From UBA668 sp043721915 (GTDB lineage: Bacteria > Actinomycetota > Acidimicrobiia > Acidimicrobiales > Ilumatobacteraceae), in NCBI GenBank assembly GCA_043721915.1, contig JAYSPV010000152.1, forward strand, positions 1 to 5,588: a stretch of DNA of 5,588 bases. Reading direction: 5' to 3'. Position numbers and translations under genes: made by a program. The notes below the pieces were generated by a model, which searched no databases, had not been told where the DNA came from, and saw nothing but the letters and a program-made list of their open reading frames with translations. Positions 1-4,540 of the stretch are shown here, piece after piece; position 1 is the first letter of the stretch, and every line of letters starts with the position of its first letter.

Positions 1-61
1 GTGCGCGACCGAGGGCAGCGTCCCGTCGGCGCCGACCTCGTTGCCCTCGCTCCACTCCTAG
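1..61 (+). CDS. Possible 3' end of an unidentified gene (partial, tentative)
   Basis: Reading from base 2, 19 sense codons run to a TAG at 59-61, and all 19 third positions are G or C, as expected for a real coding phase in this high-GC DNA. The visible tail is short and rich in Ser and Pro (it ends SLPSLHS), so no family can be named. The stop would share the tetranucleotide CTAG at 58-61 with the stop of the minus-strand MOSC gene, a tight tail-to-tail arrangement. The same third-position signal also fits minus-strand codons in frame beyond the MOSC stop, but that reading has no ATG, GTG or TTG start and lies after a TAG. The plus-strand gene is therefore the simpler explanation. The region is short and the call is weak. 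Confidence 0.25.
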   Translation, partial: CATEGSVPSAPTSLPSLHS

Positions 62-741
62 GGCTCGAGAGTCACCGTGTCGCCGACAGTTATCGTGCCG
101 GGCTGCAGCACCGTTGCGTAGACGCGGCTCACGGGCCCGCGGGAGTGGTGCATCGTCTCGAAGTCACCACCGGCAAACCACGCCGTGTTCTGGAAGCAGG
201 GCAGTGCGTAGGCGCTGATCTCGCACAGCACGCCGCCCACCTGGAGGCGCACACCAGCACGGACGTCGGCCCACACCAGGCCTGACGCGGTGATGTTCTC
301 GCCGGCGAGTCCAGGAGCGATCGGGTGCCCCTGCGCCTGCAGTTCGGCGATGACCTCCGTGCTCCACAGGCACAGCGCCTGCCACGGACGGCCGTGGTGC
401 ACGCGGGTGGCCTGCCGATCGCCGGCCGCTCCGCGCCAGCCGACCTCCAACGTCGGCACCGGCATCTTGGGAAGGCCACCCCCCGACAAGTTCAACTGCG
501 CGACCGACCCGTCCGCTCGGGCCGGCAGTTGGCCGGCCGAACGCAGGGCGGGGCCGGCGGCGGTCCACGCAGCCCACACTCGCGCGAGGTCGGTGGCGAG
601 GTCGCCGCTGAGCGCGGGGTACAGGTCGTCGAGCACCCGTTCGTCGCGGCCCTCGCAGTAGAGCGCCCAGACCTCGTCGAGGTTGCTCACCGTCCGCTGC
701 GCGTCGGTCTCGGAGAACGTGTACCGGCCGAGAGTGTGCAT
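58..741 (-). CDS. MOSC-domain protein (molybdenum-cofactor-sulfurase C-terminal-like)
   Basis: A 227-residue protein. MOSC domains act in sulfur transfer or molybdenum-cofactor handling, using a conserved cysteine. The domain covers about residues 78-225: the opening SVAQLNLSGGGLPKMPV (79-95), GDRQ (107-110) followed by RVHHGRPWQALCLWS, GENITASG (147-154), then YALPCF with the putative catalytic Cys182, and a closing SRVYATVLQPG followed by VGD. All these blocks are typical of small stand-alone MOSC proteins. The first ~77 residues are helical-looking and I do not recognise them. The ATG at 741 is chosen because TACGGT lies exactly 6 nt upstream, the spacing of a leaderless start. An in-frame ATG at 774 would run into the selD start and is less likely. 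The gene is divergent from selD. The protein looks cytosolic, with no signal peptide or membrane segment. The substrate is unknown. Confidence 0.9.
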   Translation of the reverse strand: MHTLGRYTFSETDAQRTVSNLDEVWALYCEGRDERVLDDLYPALSGDLATDLARVWAAWTAAGPALRSAGQLPARADGSVAQLNLSGGGLPKMPVPTLEVGWRGAAGDRQATRVHHGRPWQALCLWSTEVIAELQAQGHPIAPGLAGENITASGLVWADVRAGVRLQVGGVLCEISAYALPCFQNTAWFAGGDFETMHHSRGPVSRVYATVLQPGTITVGDTVTLEP

Positions 742-747
742 GCCCAC

Positions 748-753
748 ACCGTA
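748..753 (-). promoter_or_regulatory. -10 hexamer of the MOSC gene (leaderless start)
   Basis: On the minus strand TACGGT (TANNNT type) is followed by six bases, GTGGGC, and then the ATG at 741. Initiation about 7 nt after the hexamer would fall on the A of the start codon, giving a leaderless mRNA. There is no Shine-Dalgarno before the ATG and no convincing -35, both common at actinobacterial leaderless promoters. The transcription start is inferred from spacing only. Confidence 0.6.
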
Positions 754-757
754 GGCT
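752..757 (+). promoter_or_regulatory. -10 hexamer of the selD operon (leaderless start)
   Basis: TAGGCT (TANNNT type) is followed by six bases, GGCGAG, and then the GTG start of selD at 764. This predicts transcription starting on the start codon itself. Its TA (752-753) is shared with the -10 of the divergent MOSC promoter (748-753), so RNA polymerase could engage only one direction at a time. No -35 match is evident. Confidence 0.6.
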
Positions 758-763
758 GGCGAG

Positions 764-1804
764 GTGCAACCCATCACCGCCGACGCTGTGGAGCCGACAA
801 TCGACCCGTTCGCCGACCTGCGGCTCACGGAGTGGACATCGTGCGGTGGGTGCGCCGCCAAGTGGGGCGCATCGTTGCTCACCGATCTGGTTCGCGACAT
901 GCCCGCGGGGGCGGATCCGTCGTTGCTGGTGGGTTTGGCGCCTTTCGACGACGCGGCGATCTACAAAGTCGCACCTGATGTCGCCCTCGTCAGCACCACC
1001 GATTTCTTCCCGCCGCTGGTCGATCATCCAGCCGACTTCGGCGCGATTGCCGCGGCCAATGCATGCAGCGACGTGTTCGCAATGGGCGGTCGGGTGGTGA
1101 TTGCGGTGAACATCGCCGCGTTCCCGGAGCACTTCCCACGCGAGGCGATCGTCGCCATCTTCGATGCTGCCGCCGCGGTCGTGGCCGAGGCGGGCGGCAC
1201 TATCGCCGGCGGCCACACGATCCGCAACCCCGAGCCGATCTTCGGGTTGGCCGTGCAGGGCGTCGTGCACCCCGATCGGGTCTTCCGCAAGGGCGGCGCG
1301 CTGCCAGGTGATGTGTTGATGCTGAGCAAGCCGATCGGCACGGCGCTCGCGCTCGCCGGTGGTTCGCCCGCAGACAAGGCTGCGGCCATCGCCGGTATGC
1401 GCCGGCTCAACCGCATCGCCTCCGAGGAGCTGCAGGCGCTCGGCGCCGCGGTGCACGCCGTCACCGATGTCACCGGGTACGGCCTGGCCGGGCACGGCTG
1501 GGAGATGGCGGAGCGCAGCGGCGTGCAGGTGGTGGTGCACACCGATGGCATCGTTGCCTACCCGGGCGCTCGCGAGGCCGCCGAGCGCGGCGTGCGCACC
1601 GGCGGCGACCCGCGCAACCGCGAGTACGTCAGCGAGCACCTGGTCAGCACCGCTGGCGCAGCGGGTGAGGCGCTGTGCATGGATCCGCAGACGTCGGGAG
1701 GGCTGCTGGCTGCGGTCGACGCGTCGTCGGTGGCCGCGCTGGGCGATGGCTGGTGGCGAGTGGGCGAAGTCGTCGCAGGCCCGGCCGCACTCGTGCTGCG
1801 CTGA
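764..1804 (+). CDS. selD: Selenide, water dikinase (selenophosphate synthetase)
   Basis: Makes selenophosphate from selenide and ATP, the activated selenium donor for selenocysteine, 2-selenouridine tRNA and selenium cofactors. At 346 residues it has the usual family length. The N-terminal glycine-rich loop SCGGCAAKWG carries the catalytic pair, Cys30 (TGC, not a UGA selenocysteine codon) and Lys33. The second cysteine of the E. coli GCGCK motif is replaced by alanine. Other hallmarks are FDDAAIY (61-67), STTDFFPPLVDHP (77-89), AANACSDVFAMGG (97-109), the nucleotide-loop segment GGTIAGGHTIRNPEPIFGLAV (144-164), DVTGYGLAGHGWEMA (235-249) and DPQTSGGLL (307-315). The GTG start is supported by TAGGCT 6 nt upstream and by the absence of a better start nearer the conserved core. 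It heads the selD-rnhB-oxidase cluster and faces away from the MOSC gene. No selA, selB, selU or tRNA-Sec is visible here, so the selenium end product is unknown. Confidence 0.97.
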   Translation: MQPITADAVEPTIDPFADLRLTEWTSCGGCAAKWGASLLTDLVRDMPAGADPSLLVGLAPFDDAAIYKVAPDVALVSTTDFFPPLVDHPADFGAIAAANACSDVFAMGGRVVIAVNIAAFPEHFPREAIVAIFDAAAAVVAEAGGTIAGGHTIRNPEPIFGLAVQGVVHPDRVFRKGGALPGDVLMLSKPIGTALALAGGSPADKAAAIAGMRRLNRIASEELQALGAAVHAVTDVTGYGLAGHGWEMAERSGVQVVVHTDGIVAYPGAREAAERGVRTGGDPRNREYVSEHLVSTAGAAGEALCMDPQTSGGLLAAVDASSVAALGDGWWRVGEVVAGPAALVLR

Positions 1805-1816
1805 AGTGACGCCCTG

Positions 1817-2500
1817 ATGGCCGGGCGGGCGCCGACGCGGCAGATCGAGCAGGAACTGTGGGCCGCCGGCCACGACGTGATCGTGGGGATCGACGAAGTC
1901 GGTCGTGGCGCCTGGGCGGGCCCGTTGATGGTGGGCGCCGCCATCCTGCCGCGTGTGAAGCGGGTCAACGGTGTGCGCGACTCCAAGATGCTCTCCGAGC
2001 GCAACCGTGAGGGCCTGTTCGACCGAATTGCGGACTGGTGCGACGCGTGGGCGGTCGGCTGGGCCAGCCAGGAGGAGTGCGATGAGCTCGGCATGGCGGC
2101 AGCGCAGCGGCTGGCTGCGACCAGGGCGATCGAAGGGCTGGGAGTGACGGCCGACGCGGCGGTCGTCGACGGCAAGTGGGACTTCGTCTCGCCGCACGTG
2201 CCCCACGTCGAGATGCGGGTGAAGGCCGACAGGTACTGCCTCTCCGTGGCGGCCGCCAGCATCCTCGCCAAGGTCACTCGCGACCGCCTGATGCGCGAGG
2301 CGGCGCAGCACTATCCGCAGTGGAGCTTCGACACCAACAAGGGCTATCCCTGCCCGCTGCACAAGGCTGCCTTGCAGGGCTACGGCCCTTGTGCGATACA
2401 CCGCCGCAGCTGGGTGTTCATGGATCACTACGTGCCGTGGTCGGGTGTGCCACGTGTCGTGAGGTTCGACGTCAAACCCGAGCAACCGACGCTGTTCTGA
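1817..2500 (+). CDS. rnhB: Ribonuclease HII
   Basis: Cuts the RNA strand of RNA-DNA hybrids and single ribonucleotides in DNA, starting ribonucleotide excision repair. The 227-residue protein has the full set of type 2 RNase H motifs: GIDEVGRGAWAGP (24-36, metal ligands Asp26 and Glu27), RDSKMLSERNRE (54-65), VVDGKW (116-121, Asp118), KADRYCLSVAAASILAKVTRD (136-156, Asp138) and the C-terminal FDTNKGYPCPLH (171-182). It starts 12 nt after the selD stop. Only a weak purine stretch, GAAGTGA (1803-1809), precedes the ATG, so translation may depend on re-initiation after selD. After the catalytic fold comes a tail of about 25 residues ending in QPTLF, which resembles a sliding-clamp-binding peptide. 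The enzyme looks complete and cytosolic. Confidence 0.97.
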   Translation: MAGRAPTRQIEQELWAAGHDVIVGIDEVGRGAWAGPLMVGAAILPRVKRVNGVRDSKMLSERNREGLFDRIADWCDAWAVGWASQEECDELGMAAAQRLAATRAIEGLGVTADAAVVDGKWDFVSPHVPHVEMRVKADRYCLSVAAASILAKVTRDRLMREAAQHYPQWSFDTNKGYPCPLHKAALQGYGPCAIHRRSWVFMDHYVPWSGVPRVVRFDVKPEQPTLF

Positions 2501-2504
2501 AGGA
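2499..2504 (+). promoter_or_regulatory. Ribosome binding site of the amine oxidase gene
   Basis: GAAGGA lies 7 nt before the GTG at 2512 and straddles the rnhB stop codon (TGA at 2498-2500). It decides the start of the oxidase, whose frame stays open far upstream inside rnhB. The arrangement suggests that terminating rnhB ribosomes feed the oxidase start. Confidence 0.75.
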
Positions 2505-2511
2505 TGGGCGC

Positions 2512-3750
2512 GTGACGGACGTGATCGTGATCGGGGCCGGGCTGGCCGGTCTGCGCGCCGCCACCGATCTGCGTGCCGCAGGGCTGGACGTCGTGGTGCT
2601 CGAGGCCCGTGACCGAGTCGGCGGCCGGGTGTGGAGCCACCGCTTCTCGAACGGCCAGGTCGCCGAGCGTGGCGCCGAGTTCATCGACGGCAACCACACC
2701 GAAGTGCTTGAGCTGGCTGCCGAGCTCGGCCTGTCGCTGTCGGATCGTCCGGCCGAACTCGATCCGCAGGCCACCCTCATCGATGCCGGTGGCCGTGCGA
2801 TACCGATGCATCTGCATGCATCACTGGCCGGCGATCTGGCGCGCTGGCAAGCAGCGCTGGACGGGCTGCAAACGACGGACGCGTTCGAGCATGCGACGTT
2901 GGCCGACCTAGTCGCATCGCTTGACCTGTCCGTCATGGCGCGGTTGGTGATCGGTCGCGACATCCGCACCGAGTACATGCTGCCGCCCGAGGCCGTCAGC
3001 CAACGATTCGCCGCCGAGGTGCAGGCGCACCAGGTGGTCGGGCAGCGCGAGTGCCACCGCATCGTCGGCGGCAACGACCAGCTCGCTACCGGGCTCGCCT
3101 CACGCCTCGGTGATGTGGTTCGGCTGTCCACCGAGGTTCGCTCGCTCGATGCTGCATCCGGCTCGGTCGTGCTGGCCGATGGCGCACGGCTGCAGGCTGC
3201 CGCGCTCGTGGCCGCAGTTCCGCTACCCGTCCTGTCTCGCCTGTGGGCGGGCTTCCCCACAGCGCTCGGGGCCGTCGGGTACGGCATCGGCGGCAAGATC
3301 AGCGTGCAGTTCAGCCGGCGGATCTGGCTCGACTACTCGCGCAACGGCACCGTCCTCACCGAGCGTTCGTGGGGGCATCTCTGGGAGACGACCGACGACC
3401 AACCCGGTGACGCGGGTGTGCTGACGAACCTGCTCGCGTCGTACGACGGAGCCGGGTTGGTGGCGATACCGGGTGTCGCCGATCATCTCATCGGCGAGAT
3501 CGAGCGCATCTTTCCCGGGGCTCGCGGCCTGGTCGGCGAACGCGTGATCACCGACTGGACGAACGACCCCTACAGCCTGGGCGCGTACGCATGCTTCGGG
3601 CCCGGCCAGTGGTCGGCTGCACAGGCCGACTTGAGCGCCACGCACGGCCGGCTGTGGCTCGCCGGTGAGCACGCCGACGGCTTCGCCGGCTTCATGGAAG
3701 GCGCCCTGCGCAGCGGTGCGCGAGTCGCGGCCGGCATCCTTGCCGGCTGA
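2512..3750 (+). CDS. FAD-dependent amine oxidase family protein
   Basis: A 412-residue flavoenzyme of the monoamine oxidase family, which oxidises amines, amino acids or related compounds using FAD and oxygen. The N-terminal Rossmann motif VIGAGLAGLRAA (6-17) is followed by VVVLEARDRVGGRVWS (27-42), where Glu31 should bind the ADP ribose, and by the GAEFID block (55-60). The C-terminal FAD and substrate region reads DPYSLGAYACFGPGQ (352-366) and LWLAGEHADGFAGFMEGALRSG (381-402). Lys262 in GGKISVQF matches the active-site lysine near flavin N5 in this family. There is no cysteine in the usual place for covalent flavin attachment, so FAD is probably non-covalent. There is no signal peptide; the Rossmann fold starts at residue 4. 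The GTG start is set by GAAGGA 7 nt upstream, not by the much longer open frame reaching back to 2176. Third gene of the selD cluster. The substrate cannot be told from sequence; phytoene-desaturase-like or protoporphyrinogen-oxidase-like relatives are less likely. Confidence 0.9.
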   Translation: MTDVIVIGAGLAGLRAATDLRAAGLDVVVLEARDRVGGRVWSHRFSNGQVAERGAEFIDGNHTEVLELAAELGLSLSDRPAELDPQATLIDAGGRAIPMHLHASLAGDLARWQAALDGLQTTDAFEHATLADLVASLDLSVMARLVIGRDIRTEYMLPPEAVSQRFAAEVQAHQVVGQRECHRIVGGNDQLATGLASRLGDVVRLSTEVRSLDAASGSVVLADGARLQAAALVAAVPLPVLSRLWAGFPTALGAVGYGIGGKISVQFSRRIWLDYSRNGTVLTERSWGHLWETTDDQPGDAGVLTNLLASYDGAGLVAIPGVADHLIGEIERIFPGARGLVGERVITDWTNDPYSLGAYACFGPGQWSAAQADLSATHGRLWLAGEHADGFAGFMEGALRSGARVAAGILAG

Positions 3751-3788
3751 CGAGCGGGCCGGTCCGAACGCCGTCCCGCGCGCTGGCG

Positions 3789-4229
3789 TCAGGCAGGCGC
3801 CCACACCTCGCCGCTGCTGTCGGGCAGCGCGACGTAGCGGCCGCCTTCGTCGTGCACCAGCGCGAGCAGGGCTGGGTCGCTGGTGACCAGCGGCGCATCG
3901 CGATCCAGTGCCAGCGCGGCGGCGCAACAGTCGGCGATGCTGACCGCCCGCCGAGCCCGGTGGTAGTGCTGCGCGCGTAGCGACGCGGCATCGAACGCCA
4001 TCGACGCATCCACACCGGACACGGTGAGCCCGAGGCCGACGAGGTCGCTCTCGAGTTCCTCGCGTTCGGCACCGTTGACACGGATCATGCGATCCATCGC
4101 CTCCGCCAGGTTGACCCCGGTGATCAGCACCTGTTGTCCGGAGAGGATCAGATCGCGCACCAGTGGCGCTGCCTTCTCAAGACTGAGGTACGCCTCCAGG
4201 GCGTACGCGTCGAGCACGATCACGATCAC
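3789..4229 (-). CDS. PIN-domain toxin (VapC-like ribonuclease)
   Basis: A 146-residue PIN-fold protein, probably a toxin that cleaves tRNA or other RNA with bound Mg2+ or Mn2+. The acidic active-site quartet is complete: Asp7 (IVLDAYAL), Glu43 (VNLAEAMDR), Asp100 (SIADCCAAALA) and Asp118 (LVTSDPALL). The GTG at 4229 is preferred because GGGAGG ends 6 nt upstream. Further in-frame GTG codons at 4223 and 4217 also leave a workable PIN start, since the family usually begins just before the first Asp. The gene overlaps the antitoxin gene by 53 bp in a different frame, so the two are certainly cotranscribed and probably translationally coupled. It converges on the amine oxidase gene, 38 nt apart. 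The pairing with an AbrB-type antitoxin is a known VapBC-like arrangement. The RNA target is not predictable. Confidence 0.88.
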   Translation of the reverse strand: MIVIVLDAYALEAYLSLEKAAPLVRDLILSGQQVLITGVNLAEAMDRMIRVNGAEREELESDLVGLGLTVSGVDASMAFDAASLRAQHYHRARRAVSIADCCAAALALDRDAPLVTSDPALLALVHDEGGRYVALPDSSGEVWAPA

Positions 4230-4485
4230 GTTCTTCCTCCCGTTCGGCCTGTTCTTCGCGGGCGGCGCGGCGGCCTTCGTCGACGGTCTCCTTGGCCAGG
4301 TGGCGATACTTGCCCATGAGCGAGCGAACGAACTCGGGGTCGAACGGGCGCACGACGAGGCCGGCCGAGGTGTCGGTGACGATGACCCGATCGGTGTTCC
4401 ATCGCTTGCGCACCTCCGCTGGGATCGAGATGGTGCCGTTGCGCGACACCTTCATCACTGTGGCCGTGTAGGTGGCGCCGTTCAT
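4177..4485 (-). CDS. AbrB/MazE-type antitoxin
   Basis: A 102-residue antitoxin that should neutralise the overlapping PIN toxin and repress its own promoter. Residues about 8-50 form a SpoVT-AbrB swapped-hairpin DNA-binding domain: MKVSRNGTISIPAEVRKRW (11-29), then DRVIVTDTSAGLVVRPFDP (32-50). Residues 51-102 are highly charged, with a run of Glu and Arg (EEQAEREEERDRDRARR, 77-93), likely helical or disordered and the expected toxin-binding part. The ATG at 4485 is chosen because TATGCT sits exactly 6 nt upstream, a leaderless arrangement. A TTG at 4500 in the same frame would lie within the operator and is less likely. The last 17 codons (86-102) overlap the toxin gene. The family is often shorter, so the C-terminal tail may be an overprinted extension. 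The gene lies 55 bp after the cystathionine enzyme gene. Confidence 0.87.
   Translation of the reverse strand: MNGATYTATVMKVSRNGTISIPAEVRKRWNTDRVIVTDTSAGLVVRPFDPEFVRSLMGKYRHLAKETVDEGRRAAREEQAEREEERDRDRARRVRPGGVPQS
4215..4229 (-). repeat. GTGATC hexamer tandem repeat at the toxin start
   Basis: Two and a half copies of GTGATC supply three in-frame GTG codons (4229, 4223, 4217) at the start of the PIN gene. In the antitoxin frame the same bases encode an RDRDR-type tract. Because the unit is 6 bp, gain or loss of a copy would keep both overlapping frames open. Confidence 0.6.
4236..4241 (-). promoter_or_regulatory. Ribosome binding site of the PIN toxin, inside the antitoxin gene
   Basis: GGGAGG, then AAGAAC (6 nt), then the GTG at 4229. 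It is the strongest Shine-Dalgarno near any of the three tandem GTG codons and favours the first of them. It lies wholly within the antitoxin coding sequence, so translation of the antitoxin passes over it and can modulate toxin initiation. Confidence 0.7.
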
Positions 4486-4491
4486 GCCGTC

Positions 4492-4497
4492 AGCATA
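4492..4497 (-). promoter_or_regulatory. -10 hexamer of the toxin-antitoxin operon (leaderless start)
   Basis: On the minus strand TATGCT is followed by GACGGC (6 nt) and the antitoxin ATG at 4485, predicting transcription from the start codon. No Shine-Dalgarno precedes that ATG. The hexamer overlaps the proximal arm of the inverted repeat at 4494-4503, so a bound repressor would block it. No -35 match is evident. Confidence 0.6.
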
Positions 4498-4523
4498 CAA
4501 CGAACTACAAATATCGTTGTATG
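4494..4523. promoter_or_regulatory. Putative antitoxin operator: perfect 10-bp inverted repeat
   Basis: The arms CATACAACGA (4494-4503) and TCGTTGTATG (4514-4523) are exact reverse complements separated by 10 nt, so equivalent points are two helical turns (20 bp) apart. A third TACAA half-site lies in the spacer (4506-4510), 10 bp from the one at 4496-4500. The element is strikingly AT-rich for this window and overlaps the antitoxin -10. No T-run follows it on either strand, so it is an operator candidate and not an intrinsic terminator. Binding by the AbrB-type antitoxin is inferred from position. Confidence 0.7.
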
Positions 4524-4540
4524 AGGAAGCGACCGGCCGA

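Noticed and set aside
734..749. GTGTG...CACAC inverted repeat over the MOSC start, considered as an operator in the divergent promoter.
   Set aside because: The arms are only 5 bp with a 6-nt loop, which is expected by chance; kept only as a weak possibility.
858..860. Possible selenocysteine at the SelD active site.
   Set aside because: The codon at the catalytic position is TGC (Cys30); there is no in-frame TGA within the gene before its end.
164..2485. A minus-strand open frame of 773 codons across the MOSC gene, selD and rnhB.
   Set aside because: It is antisense to two well-recognised enzymes and out of frame with the MOSC gene. Its translation is rich in Arg, His and Gly and has no recognisable motif. 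Long antisense frames are common in high-GC DNA.
2176..2511. In-frame upstream extension of the amine oxidase reading frame into rnhB.
   Set aside because: The FAD-binding Rossmann motif starts right after the GTG at 2512, a good SD precedes that codon, and the extra residues are rnhB read in the wrong frame.
3730..3747. GC-rich hairpin GCCGGC-ATCCTT-GCCGGC at the end of the amine oxidase gene, considered as a terminator.
   Set aside because: It lies inside the coding sequence, has only a 6-bp stem of a self-complementary word, and no T-run follows on either strand.
3751..3788. The 38-nt gap between the convergent oxidase and PIN genes, searched for a bidirectional terminator.
   Set aside because: Only weak 4-5 bp pairings are present and there is no T-run.
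4024..4524. A plus-strand open frame of 166 codons across the toxin-antitoxin genes.
   Set aside because: It is antisense to two genes with clear PIN and AbrB motifs and runs over the operator; it shows no domain of its own.
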